Shown here: positions 47,658 through 56,061 of the stretch, piece after piece
How the letters are laid out: each line of letters opens with the position of its first letter
Numbering within the stretch: the first letter of the stretch is position 1
Origin: Fibrobacter succinogenes
GTDB taxonomy: Bacteria > Fibrobacterota > Fibrobacteria > Fibrobacterales > Fibrobacteraceae
Reading direction: 5' to 3'
NCBI GenBank assembly: GCA_902762795.1
Contig: CACWPM010000009.1
Location: 1-64,000 of the forward strand
Length of the DNA: 64,000 bases
Translations under genes and position numbers: made by a program
Notes under the pieces: generated by a model
Seen by the model: only the letters and a program-made list of their open reading frames with translations
Database searches by the model: none
What the model was told of the DNA's origin: nothing

Positions 47658-49364
47658 ATGACTTGGATGGCTCTTAAAATGTTGGGTTGCCTGGCGCTCC
47701 TCATGTTCGGTATGAAGTCCATGAGTGAAGCCTTGCAAAAAATGGCTGGTCCTCAGCTGAGGCATGTCCTCGGCACGATGACCACGAATCGTTTCACGGG
47801 TATGCTTACCGGCATGTTCGTTACAGCCTCAGTACAGAGTTCGACCGCCACCACGTTGATGACGGTCTCTTTTGTTAATGCGGGGCTTTTGACGCTCATG
47901 CAGGCGATTTCGGTTATCCTCGGTGCTCACATCGGTACTACGGTTACCGCATGGATCATGAGCCTCGGCTTCTCGTTCAACATCGCGAACTTCGTTTATC
48001 CGGCTTTCTTCATCGGCATCATTCTTGTGTACATGAACAAGAAGCGTGTCGTGGGGGAATTCCTGTTCGGTGTCGGGTTCCTCTTCTTGGGACTTACGAC
48101 GCTCAAGGAGACGGGCTTTGCGGTTGTGCAGGATCCGGCGGCAAGCGCATCGATTAGCGCGTTCTTCGCCCGCTTCAGCGACCCGAACTTCTTCAATTCG
48201 CTTTTCTTCCTCGTGATGGGTACGGTGCTTACACTTTGTGTGCAATCGTCTGCGGCAATCATGGCTATCACGATGATTCTTTGCTCGACTGGCGTCTTGC
48301 ATATTGACCAGGGCATCATGCTTGTGCTCGGCGAAAACATCGGTACGACGATTACGGCGAACATCGTGGCGCTTTCTGCCAATACGCAAGCTCGCCGTGC
48401 GGCGCTTGCTCACTTTACGATTAACGTAATAGGCGTTATCTGGGTGGTGATTGTGCTCAAGTGGTTCCTCGCTGCGGTTTGCCACGTGGTCGGTTTTGAC
48501 CTCGACATTCGCCCGGGCGACGAAGGCTATGCTGGTAACCTCGCGAAAATTTCCGTGGTGCTTGCGACGTTCCATTCGGCTTTCAACGTGTCGAATACGT
48601 TTATCCAGATTTGGTTCATCAAGTACATCGAAAAGTTCGTGTGCCGCGTGATTAAGCCCAAGAACTCCGAAGAAGAAGAAGATTCCCGTTTGCATTTCAT
48701 CAGCTCGGGCCTCATGGGGACTCCTGAACTTTCGCTTCTCGAAGCGCGCAAGGAAATAAGCCTGTTCGCGACTCGCACTCACAAGATGTTCAACTTCGTG
48801 CCTAATTTGCTTGAAATGAAGGAAGAGAACGACTTTGTGAAACTGTTTGCCCGCATTGAGAAGTACGAAGGCATTAGCGACAACATGGAAATCGAAATTG
48901 CGAAGTACCTGAACCAGGTGAGCGAAGGCCGTTTGAGCCCCGAAAGCAAGACGACTATCCAGGCGATGCTCCGCGAAATTTCCGAGATTGAGAGCATTGG
49001 CGATTCATGCTATAACATGGCCCGCGCCATCAACCGCAAGTTCCGCAGCAAGGAAGACTTCACGGAGGATCAGTATGCGCATATCAAGCATATCATGGGA
49101 CTTTGCGAAAAGGCTCTAGAGCACATGATTGCTGTGCTTGACGATTCGCAGCAGGTGGATGCGAACCGCACGCTGAACCTGGAGAACGAAATCAACGACT
49201 ATCGCAAGCTCCTGAAAGAGAAGAACATCGTGGATATCGAAAACCAGAAGTACAGCTACCAGATGGGCGTGCATTACATGGACGTGGTGAACGACTGCGA
49301 AAAACTGGGCGACTACGTGGTGAATGTGGTCGAAGCCCATGCGAACAGGAGATTTCTGGTGTAA
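47658..49364 (+). CDS. Na+/phosphate cotransporter with C-terminal PhoU-like domain (copy 1)
   Basis: 568 residues from the ATG at 47658 (GGA 8 bases upstream); the ATG at 47634 lies inside the structured leader. Two inverted NptA/PNaS halves carry the repeated QSS motifs (ASVQSSTATTLMTVSFVNAG and LCVQSSAAIMAITMILCSTG), each followed by GAHIGTTVTA / GENIGTTITA. After the last helix comes a ~200-residue PhoU-like helical domain (FVKLFARIEKYEGISDNMEI, VNDCEKLGDYVVNVVEAH). Imports phosphate with sodium. Adjacent PhoB/PhoR genes and Pho-box-like repeats suggest phosphate control. Confidence 0.92.
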   Translation: MTWMALKMLGCLALLMFGMKSMSEALQKMAGPQLRHVLGTMTTNRFTGMLTGMFVTASVQSSTATTLMTVSFVNAGLLTLMQAISVILGAHIGTTVTAWIMSLGFSFNIANFVYPAFFIGIILVYMNKKRVVGEFLFGVGFLFLGLTTLKETGFAVVQDPAASASISAFFARFSDPNFFNSLFFLVMGTVLTLCVQSSAAIMAITMILCSTGVLHIDQGIMLVLGENIGTTITANIVALSANTQARRAALAHFTINVIGVIWVVIVLKWFLAAVCHVVGFDLDIRPGDEGYAGNLAKISVVLATFHSAFNVSNTFIQIWFIKYIEKFVCRVIKPKNSEEEEDSRLHFISSGLMGTPELSLLEARKEISLFATRTHKMFNFVPNLLEMKEENDFVKLFARIEKYEGISDNMEIEIAKYLNQVSEGRLSPESKTTIQAMLREISEIESIGDSCYNMARAINRKFRSKEDFTEDQYAHIKHIMGLCEKALEHMIAVLDDSQQVDANRTLNLENEINDYRKLLKEKNIVDIENQKYSYQMGVHYMDVVNDCEKLGDYVVNVVEAHANRRFLV

Positions 49365-49404
49365 AATGCTGAAAAAGTGCAAGTCTTTTGAGGCTTTGCG
49401 TTAG

Positions 49405-49437
49405 ATGCCCCGGTCATTGAGCTGGGGCTTTGTCTTA
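49405..49437 (+). terminator. Weak Rho-independent terminator
   Basis: A GCCCC/GGGGC stem with a ~12-nt loop and a mixed TTTGTCTT tail, 45 bases after the transporter stop. Confidence 0.5.
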
Positions 49438-49443
49438 TGTTTT

Positions 49444-49467
49444 TGTAAAATCTGTGTAAAGTGTAAA
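49444..49467. promoter_or_regulatory. Pho-box-like direct repeats upstream of phoB
   Basis: TGTAAA at 49444 and 49455 (exact 11-bp period) and again at 49462. This is the reverse complement of the TTTACA repeats before transporter 1, so the site is inverted relative to that one. Confidence 0.55.
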
Positions 49468-49556
49468 TAAAACCTTTGCGAAGCCTTTGTTTTAGGCATT
49501 GAAATAATTAGAGGGTCTTTTTATTTTAATGTTGCGTAAATTCGTAAATTTTAAAC

Positions 49557-50234
49557 ATGATTTACATCGTAGAAGACAATTCCGAAATCCGCGAAATGGA
49601 AACCTATGCGCTCAAGAGCAGCGGTTTCGAAGTCAACGCTTTCGATTGCGGGAAAAGCCTGGATGAAGCGGTTAAGTCTTGCGTGCCGGATTTGTTCATT
49701 CTCGATATCATGTTGCCGGGCGAAGATGGCCTTAGCATTTTAAGGCGTCTTCGCGCACAGGAAATTACCAAAAACGTTGCCGTCATCATGCTTACGGCCA
49801 AAGGTTCCGAGTTAGATAAAGTCAAAGGGCTCGACTCGGGAGCGGATGACTATCTTGCGAAACCTTTCGGCATTTTGGAATTTATCTCTCGCGTCAAGGC
49901 GTTGCTCCGTCGTTCGGGCCGATTGAATACCGATGCCGAAGAGCTGAAAACGTTATCTCTCGGGGGAGTATTTCTCGATGAAGCGAAGCACACCGTTACC
50001 GTTGGTGGCGACAATGTGGAGCTGACCTACAAGGAATACGAACTTCTGAAACTTTTCTTGTCGCATCCGGGGCTTGTCTATTCTAGGCAACAGATTCTGG
50101 AAAAAATATGGGGCATTGATTTTAAAATGGATACGCGGACTGTCGATATGCATGTCAAAACGCTCCGGCAGAAATTGGGTGAGCAGGGCTCCATCATCCA
50201 GACGGTTCGCAATGTCGGGTACAAGGCTCAATGA
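49557..50234 (+). CDS. phoB: PhoB-like response regulator (OmpR family)
   Basis: 225 residues. Receiver domain with acidic pocket (VEDN, 6-9), phospho-acceptor Asp50 (FILDIMLPGEDG), VIMLTAKGSELD and DDYLAKPF. C-terminal winged helix (LTYKEYELLKLFLSHPGLVYSRQQILEKIW, TRTVDMHVKTLRQKLGE, IQTVRNVGYK). Partner kinase overlaps by 4 bp. The two Na/Pi transporters on either side make phosphate the likely signal. No pst genes are in the window. Confidence 0.88.
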   Translation: MIYIVEDNSEIREMETYALKSSGFEVNAFDCGKSLDEAVKSCVPDLFILDIMLPGEDGLSILRRLRAQEITKNVAVIMLTAKGSELDKVKGLDSGADDYLAKPFGILEFISRVKALLRRSGRLNTDAEELKTLSLGGVFLDEAKHTVTVGGDNVELTYKEYELLKLFLSHPGLVYSRQQILEKIWGIDFKMDTRTVDMHVKTLRQKLGEQGSIIQTVRNVGYKAQ

Positions 50235-51622
50235 AAGACCGTTTACGATACAGCTTGATTTACATGGGCGTGATTGCCGCTTTGTTTGCTGTATTTTTTA
50301 CGGTGCGTGTTTTCGAAGGTGAAATGACTGACCAGCTCAAGAGTCAGCTGCGAGAGAACTTACGGCTGATTGAAGTTGCCTATACTAACGAAGCCCTTGG
50401 AGACGAACCCCAGAAATTATCCCGGTATGCAAGCAAGGACCTCCGCATTACGCTCATTGACCCGAAAGGTGGAATTCTCTACGACAGCGACGCCGAAGCG
50501 GTCAAGATGGAAAACCACAACGACCGCGAAGAGGTCATAGACGCTTTTGAGCAAGGTGTCGGCGAAGACCTCCGTTATTCTTCAACCTTGCAAGCGAAGG
50601 TGTTCTACTTTGCCAAACGGTTGGGGGATGGTAAGGTGTTGCGCCTTGGAATGCGCCAGGCGAATCTGCAGCAGGTCTTTTCTAAGACCATCCCGTATCT
50701 TATCGTCTTGCTGGCGGCTATTGTCACTGCGTCGATTCTGATTGCGATTGGACTAAGTCGAGCCTTCATCAGCCCGCTCCAAAAGTTGGTGGATCAGTTG
50801 GGAACCCCCGAATGGATGAGCATAGAGAACGTCTATAAGGAAATCGCGCCTCTCGTCAACACCATCCGCAAACAGGACCTCGAACTGCAATTGACGATTG
50901 AACAGCTCTCGAACGAGAAACAGAAAATTTCGCATCTGAAAAATGAATTTACGGCCAATGCCTCGCACGAACTGAAAACACCGCTGACGTCCATTTCAGG
51001 CTATGCGGAACTTATTGAAAGTGGCTTGGCGAAGCCCGAAGATGTCAAGGTCTTTGCGGGGAAAATCCACAGGGAAGCGCTCCGCTTGCAATCCATTGCA
51101 AATGATATCATTACGCTTTCGAGGCTGGACAACCCGGAAGGCGAGCCGTTTGATTTAAGCGAAAAAGTCAACCTTTGGAACGTAGCGCATAGTTGCATCG
51201 AGGATCTCTGCCTGAACGCAAACAAAAAGTCCATCCAGCTTTCGCTGGACGGCGACACTTCCGCAGAAATCCTTGGAAACTCGAAACTGCTCTACGAGAT
51301 GATTTTCAACTTAGTGGATAACGCTATCCGCTATACGGAACAGGGCGGCAAGGTGGTCGTGCTCGTGAAGCCGAATGCCGTTGTCGTGAAGGATACCGGA
51401 ATTGGAATTCCGGAGGAATGCCAGTCCCGCATCTTTGAACGGTTCTATCGTGTCGATAAGAGCCGCTCCAAGGAAACCGGAGGAACGGGACTCGGGCTTG
51501 CAATCGTGAAACACATCGCAGAAGTCCTCCATGCGGCAGTTCACCTGAATTCGACCGTCGGTTTCGGCACCGAAATCAGGATTGATTTTTCACCCTTTTT
51601 AAATACGAATAAGGTTCTATGA
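50231..51622 (+). CDS. phoR: PhoR-like sensor histidine kinase
   Basis: 463 residues. TM1 (~8-25), a periplasmic domain of ~125 residues, TM2 (~155-175), HAMP-like linker, DHp domain with His246 (FTANASHELKTPLTSISGYA), and ATPase domain with the N box (FNLVDNAIRYTEQGGK), G1 (VKDTGIGIPEE), F (IFERFYRVDKSRS) and G2 (GGTGLGLAIVKHIAEVL). It has an extracytoplasmic sensor, unlike the short E. coli PhoR. Coupled to phoB and, by a 4-bp overlap, to the second transporter. Confidence 0.88.
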   Translation: MKDRLRYSLIYMGVIAALFAVFFTVRVFEGEMTDQLKSQLRENLRLIEVAYTNEALGDEPQKLSRYASKDLRITLIDPKGGILYDSDAEAVKMENHNDREEVIDAFEQGVGEDLRYSSTLQAKVFYFAKRLGDGKVLRLGMRQANLQQVFSKTIPYLIVLLAAIVTASILIAIGLSRAFISPLQKLVDQLGTPEWMSIENVYKEIAPLVNTIRKQDLELQLTIEQLSNEKQKISHLKNEFTANASHELKTPLTSISGYAELIESGLAKPEDVKVFAGKIHREALRLQSIANDIITLSRLDNPEGEPFDLSEKVNLWNVAHSCIEDLCLNANKKSIQLSLDGDTSAEILGNSKLLYEMIFNLVDNAIRYTEQGGKVVVLVKPNAVVVKDTGIGIPEECQSRIFERFYRVDKSRSKETGGTGLGLAIVKHIAEVLHAAVHLNSTVGFGTEIRIDFSPFLNTNKVL

Positions 51623-52779
51623 TTCTTGCAGTTTTAAAAATGATCGGTTGCCTCGCTCTTCTCATGTTCGGCATGAAGACGATGAGTGAAGGCTTGCAGA
51701 AACTCACCGGCGGACACCTCCGCGCAGTCCTTGGCACCATGACCAAGCACCGTGTGGGCGGGCTTTTGACGGGTACGTTCGTTACCGCTGCCGTGCAGTC
51801 CTCGACGGCGACAACCGTGATGACGGTTAGCTTCGTGAATGCGGGGCTACTCACGCTCAAGCAGGCCATCCCGGTGATTATGGGTGCGAACATCGGTACC
51901 ACCGCGACGGCGTGGATTATGTCGATATTCGGTTTCCAGTTTAACATGAGCAGTTTCGTGTGGCCTTTTTTTGGACTTGGAATTGCTCTCTCCTATGTGC
52001 ATAAAAGTAGCGTGAAAAGCTTCGGCGAATTCGTGTTCGGATTTGCGTTCATGTTCCTTGGACTTACGACGCTACGCGAGAATGCTGTGGCGATGGACCT
52101 TTCGCATAACCAGGCGATAATCGACTTTTTCTCATCGACTGGTGGCTGGGGTATCTTCAGTACGCTTTTGTTCCTCTTGCTGGGGGGGATACTTACGATG
52201 TGCGTGCAGTCTTCTGCGGCCATCATGGCGATTACCTTGATTCTCTGCTCTAGCGGCGTACTCCCGATTTATCAGGGTATCGCGCTTGTGATGGGCGAAA
52301 ACATCGGTACTACGGTCACGTCGAATTTGGCCGCGCTCTCGGCGAGTACGCAGGCGCGTCGTGCGGCATTGGCGCACATGCTCTTCAACGTGTTCGGCGT
52401 GGTGTGGGTGCTTATCATATTCCACCCCTTTGTGAACATGGTTTGCCATGTGGTGGGTTTCGACCCGAACTTTGTTCCGCAAACAGAAGAAGAAATTGCC
52501 CATGCGAGTGTCCGTGTGACATACGCCCTTTCCGGGTTCCATACGGCATTCAACCTTTGTAACGTGATGCTCCTTATCTGGTTCATCAAGCCGATGGAAA
52601 AGCTTATCTGTAAGATTATCAAAGAAAAGGAAGATGGCGAAGATTTCAGCATCAAGTTTATTCGCGGTGGCCTCATGAGCACAAATCAACCTCTATGCGG
52701 AACGCACTCTCAAAATGTTCCGATTTGTGCCCGACTTGCTCAAGATGAAAAACGAGGAAGAATTTATGAAACTGTTTGA
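51619..52779 (+). CDS. Na+/phosphate cotransporter copy 2, membrane part (frameshifted after ~350 residues)
   Basis: Closely similar to the 47658 gene throughout: QSSTATTVMTVSFVNAG and CVQSSAAIMAITLILCSSG, each followed by GANIGTTATA / GENIGTTVTS. All membrane helices are present and the start overlaps phoR. After FIRGGLMST the frame departs from copy 1 and ends 30-odd codons later with non-homologous residues. DNA comparison shows copy 2 lacks 32 bases that copy 1 has at this point (7 bases against 39 between the shared ATG and AT(A/C)), so the PhoU part continues in another frame. It may work as a transporter without its regulatory domain, or be decaying. Confidence 0.8.
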   Translation: MILAVLKMIGCLALLMFGMKTMSEGLQKLTGGHLRAVLGTMTKHRVGGLLTGTFVTAAVQSSTATTVMTVSFVNAGLLTLKQAIPVIMGANIGTTATAWIMSIFGFQFNMSSFVWPFFGLGIALSYVHKSSVKSFGEFVFGFAFMFLGLTTLRENAVAMDLSHNQAIIDFFSSTGGWGIFSTLLFLLLGGILTMCVQSSAAIMAITLILCSSGVLPIYQGIALVMGENIGTTVTSNLAALSASTQARRAALAHMLFNVFGVVWVLIIFHPFVNMVCHVVGFDPNFVPQTEEEIAHASVRVTYALSGFHTAFNLCNVMLLIWFIKPMEKLICKIIKEKEDGEDFSIKFIRGGLMSTNQPLCGTHSQNVPICARLAQDEKRGRIYETV

Positions 52780-53296
52780 GCGCATTGAAAAGTACGAGCG
52801 GATAAGCGACAGTTTGGAAATCGAAATTGGCAGGTATTTGAATAAAGTCAGTGAAGGCCACTTGAGCCCGGAAAGTAAGACTTCGCTGCAATGTATGCTC
52901 AGGGAAATTTCAGAAATTGAGAGTATTGGCGATGCTTGCTGCAACATGGCTCACGTACTCAATCGCAAATTTAAGCTCGGGGAAGACTTTACCGAAGAAC
53001 AGTATAGCCGCATCGATTCCATGATAAAACTTTGCGACCAGGCGATGGAACAGATGCTCAATGTCATCGAAGACAAACCGCATACGAAGGCATCCCATAC
53101 GTTGAAACTGGAATACGAAATCAACGATTATCGCAAGATGCTCAAGGAACTGAATATCAACGATATCAATGCGCAACGCTACAGTTACCAGTTGGGCGTG
53201 CATTACATGGATATGGTGAACGACTGTGAAAAGCTGGGCGACTACGTGGTGAATGTGGTCGAAGCTCATGTGAACCACAGACTGCTGGGAACGTAA
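52715..53296 (+). CDS. PhoU-like domain separated from copy 2 by the 32-bp deletion
   Basis: 193 residues that match the C-terminal domain of copy 1 (FMKLFERIEKYERISDSLEI, SEGHLSPESKTSLQCMLREI, YSYQLGVHYMDMVNDCEKLGDYVVNVVEAH). In-frame similarity begins before the ATG (INLYAERTLK), showing it was once continuous with the upstream ORF. The internal ATG at 52715 overlaps the upstream ORF by 65 bases and could be used by re-initiation. It could persist as a separate cytoplasmic PhoU-like protein. No mutation is visible in the rest of the domain. Confidence 0.72.
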   Translation: MFRFVPDLLKMKNEEEFMKLFERIEKYERISDSLEIEIGRYLNKVSEGHLSPESKTSLQCMLREISEIESIGDACCNMAHVLNRKFKLGEDFTEEQYSRIDSMIKLCDQAMEQMLNVIEDKPHTKASHTLKLEYEINDYRKMLKELNINDINAQRYSYQLGVHYMDMVNDCEKLGDYVVNVVEAHVNHRLLGT

Positions 53297-53386
53297 AATA
53301 GGCATCTTGCCCAAAAAAGTTTTTACATTTGATGCTTAGAAGATGTCCTTGCCCCTATTTGGTACGAACATAAAAAGGAGGGCTAT

Positions 53387-54796
53387 ATGAAAAAAATTAT
53401 GGCGTTGGCTTTTGCCTTGTTCTTTGCGGTAGCAAATGCCGCTGAAACGTATGAGGCTTCGGAAAAAATCACGCAACAGGTTCTGTCAGGGGAACTTTCC
53501 CAGACCGTGTATGCTGGCGATGAAATTAAGCCGGTTAAGATTCTATATGAGAATACTGGCCTTGGCGAAGATGCTGTACCAGAATATTCATCGACGAACT
53601 TTTTGGAAAATTTTGGCTTGTCGAAAAGGTGGACTAAGGGGCCCGCTTGTGAAATTGCGGGAGAGATGAGAGATGATATTCCCGCTGGTACGTACAATGC
53701 TTTTATCGTCGTCCGGGACAATGAAGGCAAGTTCGCCAAGACGGAGTTCGAGTTCACTGTGCTGGAAAAAGAAGAAACGTTGTCTTTAAAATGGAATAAA
53801 AGTAGCGGTGACGTGAATCAGGAAGTCACTGCGGGTAAGTCTATTACACCTATCGTTTTCGATTACGAGGGAATAACAAGTTATAGCGTGAGTGGACTCC
53901 CGTCTGGACTTGTAAAGAATATTGATGAAAAAAAACATAAAATCATGATTGTCGGCTCTGTAAATAGCGATGTAATGTCTGGTGATTATGAATACAAAGT
54001 CACTGTTAAGAACGACCAAGGCGATGAAAAGAGCATGTCGGGAACGATTGTTGTGAAAAGTGGCAAGGCTCGCACATCAATAAAACTTGTTAGTGAAAAA
54101 GCAAGACAGGAAGTCCTGGCGGGCAATGAGATTGAGCCTGTCGTGTTCGAGTTTGCAAATGTTCATGTCGATGAAAGTTTATCTTCATTTAAGTTCGAAG
54201 GATCGTTAAAAGGATCGTTTGCGTATAGTGTAGATGGTAATAAGCTCACGTGCAGTGGAACTGTCGATGAGAATTTGAAGGGTGGATTATACACGATAAG
54301 AATTATTGCAATTGGCGAAAATAACAATGATACCGCTTTTGCAAACGTTGATGTGATTCATAAGTCTGTAGAGACGAAGGTATATGTCATTGAAAATGAA
54401 ACGCAGTCGCTGACTGCCGGCGATTCTATCAAGCCGATTGTTTTCAAGGTAGAACATGGCTCTAATTGTGAGCTTGCGAATTTCCCGGGTGGTTACGGGC
54501 TTAAAAAAGATGGTAATACGGTGACTATTACAGGGCTGGTTGAAGAAAATGCTAAGGGCCCGTATGAAGTTGTGCTTACAGTCACTGGTGCCGACAACAA
54601 TGCGAGTGCAAAGGCGACGATTAATGTAGCAGCTGGGGTTATGTCGTTCGATGTTATTGAAGGTAGCGATAATCAAACGGTTGTTGCTGGCCAAGAGATT
54701 GTTCCGATAGTTTATCAGTATGACCACATGCTTTCTGCGAAAGGGAGCGGCATTCCCGAAGATTTGGAAGTGGAACAAGATAAAGAAAAAAAGTAA
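53387..54796 (+). CDS. Secreted protein with five Ig-like repeats, first part (in-frame stop)
   Basis: 469 residues. Signal peptide MKKIMALAFALFFAVANA. Five repeats of ~85-90 residues, each opening with a (Q)xVxAGxxIxP(I/V)VF pattern (SQTVYAGDEIKPVKI, NQEVTAGKSITPIVF, RQEVLAGNEIEPVVF, TQSLTAGDSIKPIVF, NQTVVAGQEIVPIVY) and closing with a V-x-I-x-G-x-V turn. The ORF stops at TAA 54794-54796 in the middle of the fifth repeat. The reading frame continues without shift into the next ORF (VKIYGTVDPEMAAHEY). Predicted to be a surface adhesin or structural protein. AAAAGGAGGGC precedes the ATG. Confidence 0.75.
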   Translation: MKKIMALAFALFFAVANAAETYEASEKITQQVLSGELSQTVYAGDEIKPVKILYENTGLGEDAVPEYSSTNFLENFGLSKRWTKGPACEIAGEMRDDIPAGTYNAFIVVRDNEGKFAKTEFEFTVLEKEETLSLKWNKSSGDVNQEVTAGKSITPIVFDYEGITSYSVSGLPSGLVKNIDEKKHKIMIVGSVNSDVMSGDYEYKVTVKNDQGDEKSMSGTIVVKSGKARTSIKLVSEKARQEVLAGNEIEPVVFEFANVHVDESLSSFKFEGSLKGSFAYSVDGNKLTCSGTVDENLKGGLYTIRIIAIGENNNDTAFANVDVIHKSVETKVYVIENETQSLTAGDSIKPIVFKVEHGSNCELANFPGGYGLKKDGNTVTITGLVEENAKGPYEVVLTVTGADNNASAKATINVAAGVMSFDVIEGSDNQTVVAGQEIVPIVYQYDHMLSAKGSGIPEDLEVEQDKEKK

Positions 54797-55903
54797 GTTA
54801 AGATTTATGGAACTGTGGATCCTGAAATGGCGGCCCATGAATACGTTTATTCGTTCGAACTGACGGATTATTATGGAGAAACAAAGACTGTAATGGGCAA
54901 GATTAATGTTGTGCGTGAATTGAGCAGCTCTAGCGTTGCGGCATCTTCGAGCTCAGAGGTTGCTTCTTCAAGCTCTGCAGAGGTTCAGTCTTCTAGCAGT
55001 TCTGTACAGTCCAGCAGCTCTGTTGTGCAGTCCAGCTCCAGCGTTGCGGCATCTTCGAGCTCGGAGGTTGCTTCTTCAAGCTCTGCAGAGGTCCTGTCTT
55101 CTAGCAGTTCTGCACAGTCTAGCAGCTCTGTTGGGCAGTCAAGCTCCAGCGTTGTGGTATCTTCGAGCTCGGAGGCGGCATCTTCAAGTTCCGCGAAGTC
55201 CAGCAGCTCTGTTGTGCAGTCAAGCTCCAGCGTTGTGGTATCTTCAAGTTCTGTAGCATCTTCGAGTTCCGCGAAGTCCAGCAGCTCTGCCGTGCAGTCC
55301 AGCTCTAGCGTTGTGGCATCTTCGAGCTCAGAGGTTGCTTCTTCAAGCTCTGCAGAGGTCCTGTCTTCTAGCAGTTCTGCACAGTCCAGCAGCTCTGTTG
55401 TGCAGTCAAGCTCTAGCGTTGCGGCATCTTCGAGTTCGGAGGCGGCATCTTCAAGTTCCGCGAAGTCCAGCAGTTCTGTTGTGCAGTCAAGCTCCAGCGT
55501 TGTGGTATCTTCAAGTTCTGTAGCATCTTCGAGTTCCGCGAAGTCTAGTAGTTCTGTAAAACAGTCTAGCTCTAGCGAGAAGTCCAGCAGCTCTGAGGCA
55601 AAGTCTTCTAGCTCCAGCACGAAGGTCGAATCTTCTTCGAGCGAAATGACCACTAAGATCATGACTGTGGCAATGAACGGCATCAAGTTTGGCAATGCGA
55701 ACAATGCGCTGACGGTTGCTTTGCCGACATCTTCGATGGTGCGTGTGCAAGTGTTCGACTTGACGGGACATTTGGTGGAATCGTTTGCAGAGCCCGTCAA
55801 TGGTTCCAAGAGTTTTAGCCTCGCTCATTTGAACAGGGGTAATTACCTTGTGCGTATCGAAAGCAACAGCGTGGCTCGTACCGCTCGAATCTCTGTGAAG
55901 TAA
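54797..55903 (+). CDS. Same protein, second part: rest of repeat 5, Ser-rich linker and C-terminal sorting-like domain
   Basis: In the same frame as the preceding ORF, right after its TAA. It completes the fifth Ig-like repeat (VDPEMAAHEYVYSFELTD), then has a ~240-residue linker of SSSS blocks separated by short V/A/E/K/Q words, then ~75 residues that resemble a Por/type IX-type C-terminal domain (MVRVQVFDLTGHLVESF, LNRGNYLVRIESNSVARTAR). Together the two parts would make an 838-codon protein. A GTG at 54815 could start this part alone, but it would then lack a signal peptide. Either a nonsense mutation, a sequencing error or programmed readthrough. Confidence 0.7.
   Translation, partial: VKIYGTVDPEMAAHEYVYSFELTDYYGETKTVMGKINVVRELSSSSVAASSSSEVASSSSAEVQSSSSSVQSSSSVVQSSSSVAASSSSEVASSSSAEVLSSSSSAQSSSSVGQSSSSVVVSSSSEAASSSSAKSSSSVVQSSSSVVVSSSSVASSSSAKSSSSAVQSSSSVVASSSSEVASSSSAEVLSSSSSAQSSSSVVQSSSSVAASSSSEAASSSSAKSSSSVVQSSSSVVVSSSSVASSSSAKSSSSVKQSSSSEKSSSSEAKSSSSSTKVESSSSEMTTKIMTVAMNGIKFGNANNALTVALPTSSMVRVQVFDLTGHLVESFAEPVNGSKSFSLAHLNRGNYLVRIESNSVARTARISVK
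54916..55640 (+). repeat. Ser-linker DNA repeats
   Basis: Serine codons alternate TCT/TCG/TCA/AGC/AGT, but blocks of 60-130 bp recur nearly unchanged. An example is the block from GAGGTTGCTTCTTCAAGCTC to the next CAGTC, at about 54955-55030, 55066-55140 and 55330-55410. This points to recent segmental duplication within the linker. Confidence 0.75.
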
Positions 55904-55947
55904 GGCTGGCTTCTAGTGTACAAAGGTCGAGACCTTTTGTGAAAATG

Positions 55948-55980
55948 CAAAAAAGGCTCCGCGGTGGCGGAGCCTTTTGC
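55948..55980. terminator. Bidirectional terminator between convergent genes
   Basis: A perfect 11-bp stem AAAAGGCTCCG/CGGAGCCTTTT at 55951-55978 with a 6-nt loop. The A and T runs are part of the stem, so it works in both directions. Confidence 0.9.
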
Positions 55981-56061
55981 GTAATGCTGTTTGCGAGATG
56001 CAACTGGATTCTTCGCGGCTATCGCCTCTCAGAACGCCGTTAGATGGCGCTTATAACGAGA

